Source: Pomphorhynchus laevis (lineage: Eukaryota; Acanthocephala; Palaeacanthocephala; Echinorhynchida; Pomphorhynchidae). From it: DNA of 64,000 bases. The notes under the pieces were generated by a model. It was not told where the DNA came from. It did no database searches and saw nothing but the letters and a program-made list of their open reading frames with translations. The DNA is taken from contig WNNJ02000552.1 in assembly GCA_012934845.2 (NCBI GenBank), forward strand, positions 62,001 to 126,000. The letters run 5' to 3'. Of this stretch, positions 1 through 11,880 are shown one piece after another; the stretch's first letter is position 1, and every line of letters starts with the position of its first letter. The position numbers were made by a program, and so were the translations under genes.

Positions 1-75
1 CTTTTGCTGCTTTTTGCTAGTTAGTGGACATGTAAGCGTGCAGTTGGCACGCATTTGCCACGTTAAATAAATTAT
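1..75 (+). mobile_element. LINE A 3' tail
   Basis: This is the last part of a LINE A copy whose body lies left of the window. It carries the family's terminal hairpin (GCGTGC, loop, GCACGC), then the words ATTTGCCACGTTAAATAAATT that end other + strand copies near 16770, 22695 and 30040. No coding sequence is present. Confidence 0.8.
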
Positions 76-1136
76 TAAAAAATCCGTTGATTAATAATAT
101 ATTATAAATTAGCCGATGAGTTACGGCTCGTTTCTCTAGATCATAATGAATAAAGAAAAGCATAACAATGAAGAAAACAGTTTGTTTAAAATGAAATCAG
201 AGTTGCCGTGAATCCGAAAGGTTATATAGTGCGGTCAAAATTGTTGGATACTTTAACAGTCAATAATGATAAATATATTATACCCTAATTGATGACAACG
301 CTATCTTGGGTATCTTAGCAGAACCGATGCAGTCTTTGATGATTTAAGAGAGTTAATCTATGTCAATGTAGCCACTCAGAATTACGGAAATACATAATTC
401 TGAATTACGGAATTACGAAATTATTTCGAAACTACTCATAATTACGGAATTACGTAATTCTTAATTACCGAATTGCGCACTTTATTCCTAACTAGGAATT
501 AACTCGTAGCTACACAGAATTACGGAATTACGTAGTTACTCAGAGTTCGGACACTGTCGGAACACCTAAGAGATGTAACTTCTGACAAAATGGCAGGTCC
601 TTGGCAGGCAGGCCGAGTGGCTTACCGAATATCGATTAGTACGAATCAGTGTTTTTGCACAGATGTGAATATGTCCCGATAAATGTGCATATCATGTGAG
701 ATTCAATGAGGGCACGATATATTATTCTAAACCTACGTACATCTAAAAATCAAAAAGATCGCCTAGTGATGCTAATTATAAGACGATAATTTGATGACAC
801 GTTTGTGATATCAATTCGGTGAACGTATAATAAATACACTGTTACAGCTAAATCATCGATTTTGTTCATGATATAAATATGTATGTTCCCGATTTTATAA
901 GAACTATGAAGGTATAAAGAACTATCGAAATGTCTATATTTGGTAGCATTTATCAAAAGCCCATTAGATATGTATTATTAATGGAGTGTACGAATTTTAT
1001 ACCATCAAAATGATCACGAATTCTTCTCCAAACATTTTGGTCATCTGCGTACATAGTACACTTAGAAGATAAAGAATCGGTGATACTATTTACAGGTGTT
1101 CATATTTGTATTTCCTCCACGTGTTAACAACTAAAA
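76..1136. other. no gene seen
   Basis: AT-rich sequence without a convincing ORF or known domain, apart from the AATTACG repeat cluster described separately. Confidence 0.5.
365..545. repeat. degenerate AATTACGGAATTACGTAATT cluster
   Basis: The words AATTACGGAATTACG and AATTACGTAATT recur at irregular spacing across about 180 bp, interspersed with CTACTCA/CTACACAG words. AATTACGTAATT is self-complementary, so single strands could form many small hairpins. No unit length is strictly kept, so this is a degenerate, satellite-like or foldback-derived patch rather than a clean tandem array. Confidence 0.6.
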
Positions 1137-1342
1137 AAGATTTATTTTTACGCGGCAAGTGCGTGCCGGCGCACGCGCTTATGACAACAACAAAAAATCT
1201 AAATCATGTTCCGAGGAGGTGGGTACGAAGGAAGTATTTGAATGTGATAAAGGAGGGAGTGCAGCGGACGTCGTGATGGAGCTGATGCCAGGCGAGGAGG
1301 CGGCGACGAGGAAGGATCGGAGATAATAGTTGTTAGAGTAAA
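1137..1342 (-). mobile_element. LINE A1 3' fragment
   Basis: Read on the - strand this is the last part of LINE A ORF2 plus the tail. The tail hairpin (GCGTGC, CCGG-type loop, GCACGC) lies near 1157-1180 and is followed by ATTTATTTTTACG, the complement of the family end. The copy is 5'-truncated near 1342, where it abuts unrelated sequence. The coding remnant matches the C-terminal tail of the full copy at 21469-22632. Confidence 0.75.
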
Positions 1343-1495
1343 TTCAACAAGTATGTCAGGTTCGGAAGTTTCGTTAGTTAGTGTATAATGCCTTTCATGT
1401 TTAACACATGGAATATTGAATTCGCCGACTATTTGATATTCTTTCTGTTTTGAGCATTTCCGTAGTGCGCGAACGAATTCATCGTCCAACACGTA
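1343..1495 (-). pseudogene. possible LINE endonuclease fragment
   Basis: An open - strand stretch reads QIVGEFNIP with charged residues upstream. This resembles the conserved [IV]xGDFNxP segment of LINE apurinic endonucleases. It joins the LINE A tail fragment in one reading frame, which makes a chance 97-codon ORF. It is too short to assign to a clade; LINE D or a Jockey-like element is possible. Confidence 0.35.
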
Positions 1496-2470
1496 AGTTT
1501 TTGGAGACCGGTAGCCACACTAATTCAAAAATGCCCTCTAGATGCGTCAATTCGACTGACAGAAACTCGCATGTCCCCACTACATTTATCTATTTGACTA
1601 TCGAATTAATCAAGAAGTTTGTTTTGACAAAAATAGCGACTGCTCCGCTCCTTCGATAAACTATATCGGCACGATATAAGCTATAGCCAGGAATACACAT
1701 CCCATAGTACGAAGTCATAATAGTCTTTATCATAAGCTTGCCATCTATCTTAGGCTAGCAAAAGAAAAATAATTAAAAGTTACATTCAAAGATAATCACA
1801 GTTTGATCACGCAAATATCTCAGTGCACTTGGTATGAAGGATTTGGAAAAAGTTTTTGTCCAACATGTCGTCAACTCGTATTTAATCAATCGTCTCAAAT
1901 GATATTTATGTTCAGTCGTTTTAACCATTATATTTGGAAATTTTGCAAGGCTTCAGCAGCGCCTAAAATATTTCTCGATGATAATTAGTTGATCTAAGTC
2001 AGTAACATCGCTATTGAATATTCGCGATGAGACCTTCTAAATATGAATTAGCTGAAATATGCAACGCTTTGCCATATTCATAAAAGTTGGATAACAATAT
2101 ATCATAACCTGGATAATTAGACTATTATATGAGTTCCAGTCGGTGACACGGCATGTCTAAGTACTTTCGCCTGCGGAGTAGATACAGTCGTGAATGCAGT
2201 TGCTGGTAACATTGTTTATGTGAAAGTTCCTCCATAGATGTTCAGAGAGTTTTATTCCTCATATTTTGCTATGTTGGACCTGACGATATCGATATTTATA
2301 ATTTGGTTTATTGCATCTTCTGTGCTTGACTATCTTTGTATATGGTATTATCAATGACATTTGTAAGAGCTTAGTAAAATATCATTACGACTACACCACG
2401 ATTCTATATGATCTAGTTCAGATGTAACAGCGTTCTGTAATTAATCTGGATGATCGCCAGATATAATAAA
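1496..2470. other. no gene seen
   Basis: AT-rich sequence. Short ORFs such as the one at 1803-1988 have no recognisable domain, and I treat them as chance. Confidence 0.45.
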
Positions 2471-2474
2471 AAGG

Positions 2475-4690
2475 AGAAATTTATTTTTAGTGTCAAATAC
2501 GTGCCTATAAAACGACAAAAAATAATCAGAGTGATAAAAAATAATTCTGCAGATGAATTTTGAATAGTGTGGACAAGGAAGTCGAGCGGATGTACGAAGG
2601 GAGCGAATTTCAAGCAGGAGAAGAACAACAGGAAAAGAACAGAGGCGGTAATTTGTCGAATAATTTAGAGTGTACAGAAGAAGGGAATGCTATGATCTTA
2701 AGGATAAAGAAGCAAGACGAGATTCATCGAGATATGGGAGATGCAAGTATGGTGGGGAATTGTGATGCATTACACTATTGGTCACGGTAATAAAACTAAA
2801 CTGGACGACGGCTAATTGTGCGTAAACGGCAGAGACGTAGGAGAACGCGAACTGCTGTATTTACAATACGTTGCAGAGGTAGGAGAGTAATTTCGGGAGT
2901 GTTCGAAAGCAGGCTAAGGCAATAATCGATTCGGGAAAATAAATTGTTGGATAAAAGGGAAAGACGGGCGCGAAAAACGATCAACCTACGAATACGGCGA
3001 ATATCAAGTAGTTACAGGAGCGAGGAGCGGACTTTATCGGAAACAAATGGCTTGAAAGAAAGATGATTGTCAAAGTGGAAACCGAGGAATACGATATCAT
3101 TAACGACACGAAGAATGGTTGAGAAGATATATACAGTAGGTGGAGTAATGTTGAGGTGAGAGGGAATTATCCCCATGATTTTGAACTTAGCAAGATTGTG
3201 TGATAGGTGAAGCGAAGGAAGGTGATGGGAAACGAATAAGAGGCAAGTGGATGAACTGGATACAATATCATCGATTAGTGAGAAGGGTAGATAAAAGTAG
3301 AGGAGAATGTCATCAGCATATTGCATATCATGAAAATTTTTGTTCTGATTATTGTAGACTGATCACCGAGAAGGGAGAAAAGAACGGGACCTAGTACTGA
3401 GCCTTGATAAACACTGTGTGAGAGACAAGACGGTTGAGAGACAGAAGCTGAATGTAAACTGAAAGAACGATCAGATAAATAAGAGGAAAACCATGCTACA
3501 GCGGAGTCAGAAAATCCATAGTCATGACGAAGCCGATAGAGAATAATATAATAATTGACGATGTCGAATGCAGATGAGAGGTCGGGGAAATTATAACGCT
3601 ACAAAATTTTTCCTCTTGTGATTGTAGAAGATCACCAAAGACTTTGTTACACGCTAATTCGATGATAGAATAAGGTTGGTTGAAGAGATATAAGGACGGA
3701 AGTGAACTGTCGAGAGAGTGTTTTTTCAGAAATGGACGAACAATGGCAGATTTCCAGTTTGACGGAAAAGTGCCACTACGGATAGAAGAATTTAACAAGG
3801 TTGTTAAAAGCGGAGACACCGAATGGCAAATAAGCTTAAGTAAGTACATAGTAAGATGGTTGGCAGGAGAAGATTTGTTTGGAAATGAAAGAACTTTTAA
3901 AACTTCGTCAGAAGAAATAGGAAGGAGATAGAAGAGTTTAGGAAAAGATAATTGTATTGAGGCAGTCGATGATTGAAAAGTTTAATGGATATATGATAAA
4001 GTGTTAGCATATTCAAATTGAAGAAAAGAAAACAATTTTGGATCGATGTTAATAGGTGTTGAAGAACGTGATATGAGTGAGTTTAAAGTGTGCCAAGTAG
4101 ACTTTGGCTCTGAAGAACTAAGTTCATTCTGCCAGAAGAGTGTCACTTACTTCGTAGAAAGTAATAGTAACTTCGAATATTTAGGTAGTCATCACGATAC
4201 TCGGAGAAATAAGTAGAACCTCGTTTGAAGAAACGGAGATAAATGCGAAAAGCGTGACGCATACTGCAATACAAAATTACATAAATGGAATAAAACCATG
4301 GTGTACTTCACGAACGCTTACGAGTGATCGGCGAGTTAATATGTAATCGAGAATTGTTATGAGCTCAGAATCAAACAGAGAGGATAGAAAATCAACGGAA
4401 ATTGAAGGCGAATTAGGCGACACAAGAGCTAAGCCAAAAATAGCAGATCGAAATAAAGTAAGATTGAGGAATTTCCACGGTTGATTGAAGGTAGGCGAGA
4501 CTCGAGATAAAGCAAGCTGATCAGTAAGATTTAGGTTAAGTAGAAAGTGGTCAGAGAGACCAGGATTTGAGATATTAAATGAAACATGTGTAAAGAAACG
4601 GAACGGATTTGCATGAAATCATGGGTAACGCCAAGTATATGAGTGGGAGGGATCCGTAGTAAATAGAGATTATAGTCAGAAAGAAAGTTT
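2475..4690 (-). mobile_element. decayed LINE A-like copy (A3 variant)
   Basis: This is a 5'-truncated - strand copy of a LINE A relative. From 5' to 3' on the - strand it shows the end of the endonuclease (THILGVTHD, then a SNPGLSDHF-like serine-aspartate-histidine motif near 4560), and the pre-RT segment (SNWKSAIVRPFLKK near 3750). It then shows the RT active site (MQYADDILLY near 3310), the VFLGFHFDNHLSFKPFV segment near 3060, the C-terminal LPLQRIVNTAVRVL segment near 2870, and a degenerate tail near 2475-2525. Many frame breaks separate these blocks. It is clearly more diverged from the copy at 18468 than the A1 copies are, so it is an older subfamily. Its 5' edge abuts the 3' end of a LINE B copy near 4690-4740. 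Confidence 0.7.
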
Positions 4691-4699
4691 TAGTGACCT

Positions 4700-6745
4700 A
4701 GATGTGATAATTTCGACCAATCTTCAACCCAGCTTTCATATAGAACATATAGAAAAACTAATCCCGAGATAGCTCAAGTACCCCAGAGGCGCACTTGTGT
4801 TTCGCCATTCAATGAAAGATGCTAAGCCAGTTTTAGGGCCCACCTGGCTTTCTTCATGATACGTCTGAGTCTATCTAGGTCAGCTTTCGCCGAGCAATTC
4901 ACGTAAAGGTGAACCCCAGATATTTTACTCGACTCGTAAAGATGGGAAGTGGTTGAGATTGCAAAATGGAGGAGAGTGCAGATATTGCTAATCTCTTAAG
5001 CTTCTTTTTGTTAACAGGGGAACCATGAAATGACGACCACCTGCGATTTGTTGGAGTTTAAAATAAAATTGTATTATGGTAACTGCTCTTTTAATCTTAA
5101 AAAGAAACGACTGATATCCAAGACAACATCTTTGCACCTTGGTATACAACAATATTTCATCCCTGTTAATGATTCTTGCAGGCAACATAAGGGATCTAAG
5201 AGAAGAGATAACAAAAGGAATGGAAATGCGGTCAAATGCAGCAGAAAAAGTCAAGAAGAACAGCAACACAAGTTGATAACTATTATCTTGACAAAAATGA
5301 TACACTTCACCTATTGCAGTATGGACCGAGCGATCTTTTACGTACCCATGAAAACCTGGTGGGATTAAATTTCGCCTGCTTAGATGATCGCGGATTTTAC
5401 GCGCAAGCGCTTATTCGTAAATGGAGATGAGGGAGTTTTGAATCGAAATGGCCGCAGATCTTTATGACATGAAATCGATTTATTTTTTGGTATAAAAACT
5501 CGACGGCTGATATTAGTGTCAGCAACATCGGATGGGGAGGCTAGTAGTATTGTGATGGCGACCTTCTTTCTCTGACTGTGCCAAAAGCTGACAGACCCGA
5601 GTGGAGAGTGGTGCATGGGATTTTGAGGTGGCTTGAAGTGGCTCCCAGGAGTTCAGGGGGACAGATTAGTTCCTGCTCCTGAAGTCACACCAAGGCGGGA
5701 TTGGTTGGGGAGATTGAGTGGCTCCATAATTATGTAGGGATAGTGACTCCTCCAAAACTTTGTCAAGGCCTATGCTACCGATCCAACCCAAGGCTTTATC
5801 CTTCCAGCAGACAAACTTCTCCTTTTTGAATATCCTCCAGAAGAAAGACTGAGAAGGGTTAAAAGGTGTAGCATTTTAGCTAGGACCTTGGGTGTTGTTG
5901 GAGTGGGATTGTATATTCGACCTTTATAGGTAGTCGATAGGAACGCGGTAGCTCGCGATGAGAGGTAGGAATTAAATTCGGCCAAACTCTTATTTCTAAT
6001 TCTGGAGAAGAGTTGAATAGCTGACTGAAAGAAAGCAACTCTGATGGGATCAAAGTGAAACCTCATTCTAAGCAACGTATATTCCTCTATCCGCCAACGA
6101 ATAAGGTCATGAGAGGTGGTCTATTGTTGTCGCAACTGCTCAGTACAGATGGGTTTCAACATCCACATCTTATGTAGCATTAAAATGTCAAGGAGAGAAT
6201 AAGTTGTTGAACAATGAACGGTAGAGGAAGGTATTTTGTGAATAAGGTAGTCGTTTCTGGCTCTGCAGATTGCTGCATTAATCCAGCTACCAGTTCTGTA
6301 GTTGAAGTTATCAAGTAACATGTCATGACCACTACATTATATGCAATTGAGGAGGTCATGGTTCTTGTGAAATTCTTTCGGCCGGATATTGGCATTGGCT
6401 ATGTAGATGCGTTTACCGCTTTTACAGAGTGATATAGCCAAACAAGACATGGCTGGACAAGATTAGTTTAATAAAAGGGAAAATCTTAAGGAGCTCTTAA
6501 CTAGGGTTAAAAGACCTTGAGATGAAGAGGATTGAGGTGTGGTTATGTACGGAGTATAGTGGGTGTATATGTGCTTTGGGATAAATCGAGTAATGTCCTG
6601 GTTGAGACGGATAGACTGCGTCTCCTGAAGGACTATAACATCCATATCTACCAGATAGAAGGCTAAGGGCGAAGCACCTCCCGAATTCAACTGAAGGATA
6701 TTCAGTGAAAAAGGATTATGATTACTGTTCATTGTGTTGATTTAA
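4700..6745 (-). pseudogene. LINE B ORF2 (endonuclease-RT), - copy
   Basis: This is the ORF2 of a second LINE family in reverse orientation. It starts at an ATG at 6732 with FSLNILQLNSGG and VIVLQETQSIRL, the N-terminal asparagine and glutamate motifs of apurinic-type LINE endonucleases. The RT follows in pieces, including SAAFDRISIPFVISSL near 5230 (motif A region). A C-terminal stretch resembling thumb/connection sequence (DRLRRIMKKARWALKL) lies near 4850. Several stops and frame changes break it. The same ORF runs on the + strand at 8357-10330. A 115-bp block at 5462-5576 is identical, in inverted orientation, to 9652-9766. The clade is probably Jockey/I-like given the zinc-knuckle ORF1, but is not proven. 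Confidence 0.7.
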
Positions 6746-6759
6746 CTTGAGTGGGATGC

Positions 6760-7487
6760 CTCTTCCTAGTCGGAACCGGAGGTGAGACGGTTGCCTCTCT
6801 CCCACCCGTCCAAACTAGGTGGAGTCACTTGCCCACGGGCATTATCTTTAGATCTGGAGGTGACCGGATATAAATATAATGGAAATCTGAATCTATAACA
6901 GAGAAAGACAAGTTATGCCCCAGGAAGTGGTTACATGAGGTATTCTCAATGCATTCTACCTGGTTCACAGATATTGAGCAGAAGGTCACGGGTATCGGAA
7001 GGCAATTTCTTCCCATTATTAAACGCATATTAGACACATTGTATTCTTTTTTCAAGAGCATGTACGTCGTCTTCTGACAGAAAGGACGGAATGTTATTTA
7101 TTTTTACGGAAGCCTGAATTGGCTTGAATGTTATCGTTCCAAAATCAGAAAAACTTCTCTTGAAAAACTCCATGTAGGCAACTGCGAGGTCTGAGGTACA
7201 GGAGAATATTCGAATCTCATCTTCAAAATATTTTATATAGTTTAATAATATCCTTTTTTTGTACATTTTTGTGAATCCTCTCAGAAACTTATTGAATAAG
7301 TTCTGTTTTTCGAATGGTTGGAGGAGTTTCAGATTACAAGATTTACCAATTTTGACACAGGAGGTAGATCTCCCTCCGTGCTCGAGATCAAATTTAAGGA
7401 ACAAACTCCACTTACCTCATTTTCTGCATTTGATGGAAAATTTGTTTTCGTAGTATGCTTTGATCGCTCCGTCGTATACTCACTTTC
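6760..7487 (-). pseudogene. LINE B ORF1 (gag-like), - copy
   Basis: This is the ORF1 of the - strand LINE B copy. It probably starts at an ATG near 7487 (MESEYTTERSK) and, after a frame change, runs to about 7030. The core reads LFNKFLRGF, then ASVKINNIPSFLSEDDV, which aligns with LFNIFLRKF and ASIKINNIPTYLSSEE in the + copy at 7740-7980. The fold may be RRM-like, as in many LINE ORF1 proteins, which bind the element's RNA. Its start lies about 77 bp from the start of the opposite copy. Confidence 0.6.
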
Positions 7488-7563
7488 CATCGTTTTGAGA
7501 ATGTACTGTAATTTTATTATAAACGTTTACTTATTACATCGGAGATTACTTTCAGCATTCAAA

Positions 7564-8259
7564 ATGTGTACGTGCGAACAAGTATCGGAGCATCAAAGCT
7601 CTGGCAATTTTCGAGATAAATCGCTAATTTCAAGCATGCAGGTTAGTAAAGTTTAGTCTTTTGACAATACAATGGAGTTTAGTCCCCAAAATGGAGAATC
7701 TGGTTATCATATAGTTGCTTGCTCCTATGGAAAGGAGCAACTTATTTAATATTTTTCTACGGAAATTTGCTTTGCCAAATAAGAACAGAATCCTATTCAA
7801 TTCTGTAAAATATTTTGAAATTAGATTAAAGCCTCTTTTTACACTGATGACCTCGCCAAAGCATATATGACTTTCTTCAATAAGAATTACCTCGATCAAC
7901 GTGTTGTTATCTTCAAGCCAATACAGGCGTCGATTAAAATCAATAACATTCCAACATACCTGTCCAGTGAAGAGATCACCTAATTGGAAAAATGACTTCA
8001 AAATCGCCAATGTTAGATTCGTTAACGGCAAAAAGGATTTCCTATTATTGTCGCCTCCGTCAATGATGCGGTTCGTCTTTCAAACTCAAAGTTTAACTCC
8101 TTTGTGAGACATAACTTAATATTTACAATGATTGAATCTGACTCACTGACCTACCCCCACTGCAACACCTGTCATCCATGGGGGCACTGGCCAAGTGGTT
8201 GTAACAGTCCACAAACATGTGGGGTTTGCGGCGCTTCGGACAAGCATGAAAAATGCTAG
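7564..8259 (+). pseudogene. LINE B ORF1 (gag-like, zinc knuckles), + copy
   Basis: This is a broken ORF1 of the + strand LINE B copy, read in pieces. It contains an ATG at 7564, the LFNIFLRKF and ASIKINNIPTYLSS blocks near 7740-7970, and IANVRFVNGKKDF near 8020. Two zinc-knuckle-like motifs follow at 8161-8256: CNTCHPWGHWPSGC fits C-x2-C-x4-H-x4-C, and CGVCGASDKHEKC is C-x2-C-x5-H-x2-C. A TAG stop ends it at 8259. Such knuckles bind nucleic acid and are typical of Jockey/I-group ORF1 proteins. ORF2 starts about 100 bp downstream. Confidence 0.65.
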
Positions 8260-8356
8260 CTGAATTCGCTGTACTCCAACTGGGGGCAAGAAAGGCAACC
8301 TTCTCGCTCATGGTTATGACTAGAAGGAGGCGTCTCACTCCAGCTAACTTAACACA

Positions 8357-10330
8357 ATGCAAAGTAATCGAGAGCCTTTTTCACTAAATATCCTTCAGTG
8401 GAATTCGGGAGGTGCTTGTGCCCTTAGCCTTTTATCTGGAAGATATGCAGATGTTATAGTCCTTAAAGAGAGGCAGTCTATCCGGCTGCTCAGGACATTA
8501 CTCGATTTATCCCAAAGCACATATACACCCACTATACTCCGTACATAACCACACCTCACTCCTGTTCATCTCAAGGTCTTCTAACCCTAGCTAAATGCTC
8601 CTTAAGATCTTCCTTCCTGTTAAACTATCTTGTCCAGCCATGTCTTGCTTAATTATATCTCTCTGTAAGAACGGTAAACGCATCAGCATAGCCAATATCT
8701 ATATACGGCCGGAAGAAATTTATAAGAACCGTGATCTCCTCAATCGTATATTAGGTAGTGGTTATGACATGGTACTTGGTGACTTCAATGACATAACTGG
8801 TCGTTGGATTAATGCAGCACTCCACATAGCAAGAAACGACTATCTTATTCACAATCCACCTGCCACTACCTTTTATTCCTCAACAACAAATTCACTTTTC
8901 GACATTTTATCGTTACATAAGATGTGGTTGTTAAAACTCATTTGCACTGAAGAGTCGCGCAGAATCTGACCACATCTCATGACCTAATTCGTTGGCGGAT
9001 AGAGGAAGATACGTTACTTAGGATAAGGTTCCACTTTGATCCCATCAAAGTGGCCTTTCATGCAGCTATTCAACTATTCCCCCTAATTGGTAATTAAAGT
9101 TTGACCGAATTTAATTCCTACCTCTCATTGCAATCTACTGGGTTACTTTCTACTACCTATACATGTCGTTTATACAATCCCACTCCAACAAAACTTAAGG
9201 TCCTAGCCAAAATATTACAACTTCCTAATCTTTCTGTTTCTACCACACGGGCCCTCTCGAATGAATACTGTTGAATACAATATAGTGCTCCAGTACTATA
9301 TCGAGTACTGGACAACTAGATATAGGTTCCAGCTGAGCAGAGATAAGGCGAACATTGTTCGCCTTAACCCTTCTCAATCTTCCTTTTGGAAGATATTCAA
9401 GACAAGTTTGTCTGCTAGAAGGATAGAGCATTAGGTTGCATTGGTAGCATATGACTTGATAAAGTTTTAGAGGAGTCACTATCCCTACATAATTATAGAA
9501 CCACTCAATCTCCCCAACAATTCCCGCCTTGGTGGGACTTCAGGAGCAGGGACTTATCTGTCCCAAATATCCAAAACTCCTAAGGGCCACTTCAAGCCAC
9601 CTCAAAATTCCATCCACCACTCTCCACTCGGGTCTGTCAGCTTTTGGCACGGTCAGAGAAAGAAGGTCGCCATCACAATACTACTAGCCTCCCCATCCGA
9701 TGTTGCTGACACTAATATCAGCCGTCGAGTTTTTATACCAAAAAATAAATCGATTTCATGTCATAACGATCTTCGGCACATTTCGATTCAAAACTCCCTC
9801 ATCTCCATTTACGAAAAAGCGCTTGCGCGTAAAATCCGCGACTATCTAAGCAGGCGAAATTTAATCCCACCTGGTGTTCATGGGTACGTAAAATATCGCT
9901 CGGTCCATACTGCAATAGATGAAGTGCATTAGTTATCTCTTCTCTCAAGTCCATTATGTTGCCCGCAAGAATTGTTAAAACGGTGGAAATATTGTTGTAT
10001 ACAAAGCGATTCTTCTATGAAGACGACCCTGATGCATTTCAGTTTTACCCTAACACTGGTGTGCCTCAATGATTCACTTTCTCCAATCCTATATATTGCT
10101 GCCTCCATTGCACTATACAAGAAATTCATGCGAGATCAACATCAAGTAGTACATGCTGATGATACCACAACACTGTTCTCTGGACGCAGGTGTAAAGATG
10201 TATTCCCTGATATCAGCCGTTTTTTAAGATTAAAAGATCGGTTACCCTCATACAATCTTGTTTTAAACTTCGAAAAATCGCAGGTGGTCGTCTTTCATGG
10301 TGCCCCTGCCACCAAAAAGAAGTTTAAGTG
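8357..10330 (+). pseudogene. LINE B ORF2 (endonuclease-RT), + copy
   Basis: This ORF2 begins at ATG 8357 (FSLNILQWNSGG, then a VIVLKERQSIRL segment). The endonuclease continues with SIANIYIRPEEIYKNRD and MVLGDFNDITGRWINA (about 8680-8820). The GDFN motif matches apurinic-endonuclease-type LINE nucleases, which nick the target for target-primed reverse transcription. The RT follows with breaks: a conserved linker at 9600-9900, then VHADDTTTLFSGR near 10150, the FADD-type catalytic aspartate motif, and LNFEKSQVVVFHG near 10270. It ends at a TGA at 10329-10331. Stops and frame changes show it is not functional. The - strand twin lies at 4700-6745. Confidence 0.7.
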
Positions 10331-10984
10331 ATTAGCAATCTCTGTTGTCTCTTCCATTTTGCAGCCTCAATCACTTCCTATCTTGAGGGAAGTGATTATA
10401 CTGGGGGGGGCTCAGATCCCACTGGACCTGACACCGTAAAGACAAATGAAGACATTTAGAACTGACATTGTGTTTTTAATCTGTTTTCTGATGTTTTTAT
10501 GTTTAAATTTTTTTAGTAGTTGTACCTTTTTTTTTAACAAAGTGTATTAGTACGTCGCTGATCACAATTTACCACGATTAGAAGCGTGCCCTATAGAAAA
10601 ATAGTTATTTGATAATGTTTTTATTTATTTAAATACCAAAAAGGATCCAACTAAAATTACTTAAAGAATAGCGGTATACAAAGTAATCAATGGCAGATCA
10701 CGATTATTTGCAATTTCATACACGTCTACCGATAGTATTCCTGAATGAAACCCAGCACTTTTCGAAATTAAAGATAAAATACAGTTTTACATTGATAAAA
10801 CCAATTGTGTTTATGTGATACAAGACTGACTAGAATTTATTTACGAAATAGTGCGAAAATAGAAACTTTGTAGTCCTGGCATATATTTAATCGGATGCAA
10901 AACGAATATACATATTATTTATAGTTTAATATATATAGTTTTTAATATTGAAAATATTTGATAACTTATTATATTGTTTTAATT
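10331..10984. other. LINE B 3' UTR, then AT-rich spacer
   Basis: The first 120-160 bp probably belong to the LINE B 3' UTR, because the - copy also continues past its ORF end. The rest is AT-rich and shows no gene. Confidence 0.4.
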
Positions 10985-10989
10985 TTTCT

Positions 10990-11880
10990 TTTATAATCAG
11001 AACAGCTAACTGAGTTTACGTATTTTATACTATTGATCGTAGTATATAATAGTATATAAGATAATAGTATATAAGATTTTATGCAATTTATATTTATATC
11101 AAGTAAAAATTTAAAATAAACAACAGCAGTTTCTTGACAAGAATAATCAAAAAATATAAAAGATTTTTCATGTCAACCACTGGTCCGGGTGTCGGGTCGT
11201 GAAGGCAATGCACGAACCAAATTACTCCATACATTTCGATCCTGGGCGAATACCAGAGTTCTCTTTTAGATAGCCCAAGCGGTCTTCGGTCAGTTTCGAA
11301 ATTTGATCTCTCCACCTGTACCGAGGTCTACCTCGAGGTCTCTTTTCAGAGAGTCCGGTCTGGAAAATCCTCAGAGGAAGACGAACCAAAGACATTCTTA
11401 GAATGTGTAGTAGCCACCTCAGCTGACTTTCTTCGATGTAGAGAAGCGGCGACTTTATTCCGAGTCCATCCCGGATGACCGAATTCCTAACCTTATTTAT
11501 AGGGCTAAGACCAACCACACTGCGAAGGAACTTCATTTCGGTCGCCTGTATACGAGATATTATCCTTTCGGTCATAACCCAAAGCTCATTTAAATTTGAT
11601 TATAAAGTATCTTATTTTAATACAAAGTATATTATTTATTATCCATCCATAAAAATTTGCCACTTAAGAGTTTAAATTTATTCTTTATATTATTGTGTTG
11701 ATTTATATATTTTACTATTTTCTGCTTGATGTTATTTTTATAGTAACCTAGTTTAAAATATGCATCTATTAAATTATTTAAATGATTTTGAAGAAAGCCA
11801 ATATCATTACATATTGTTGCAATTCTTAAAATTTCATTATTTAATGTATTATATTTTATATTATATGGTATGCATGAATG
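10990..11880 (-). mobile_element. PLE 3' fragment, interrupted
   Basis: Two segments (10990-11095 and 11580-11880) match the end of the PLE at 57903-61130 on the - strand. The outer segment carries the tail end (complement of CTCAGTTAxCTGATxTG). The inner one carries the last part of the RT ORF (the NYLNN-rich C-terminus, with codons for DIGFLQNHLNN) and the RT stop region. Sequence from an unrelated LINE separates them. The copy is 5'-truncated near 11880. Confidence 0.75.
11095..11578 (-). mobile_element. RTE-like LINE RT C-terminal fragment
   Basis: A - strand ORF from 11575 reads ATEMKFLRSVVG, then EESQLRWLLHILRM and KRPRGRPRYRWRDQISKL. This is the widespread C-terminal tail of RTE-like animal LINE polyproteins (SQLRWxGHxxRM ... 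RPRGRPRxRWRD). The frame is lost after about 117 codons and the remainder continues in another frame to about 11100. No endonuclease or catalytic RT motif is present, so this is a 5'-truncated fragment. It sits inside the tail of a PLE. The clade is inferred from remembered family consensus only. Confidence 0.6.

Noticed and set aside
1803-1988. Small protein with CxxC (FCPTCRQLV)
   Set aside because: Short, AT-rich context, no family match and no second copy; chance is likely.
2560-2790. 76-codon + strand ORF, glutamate-rich
   Set aside because: It is antisense to the C-terminal RT of the decayed LINE A copy.
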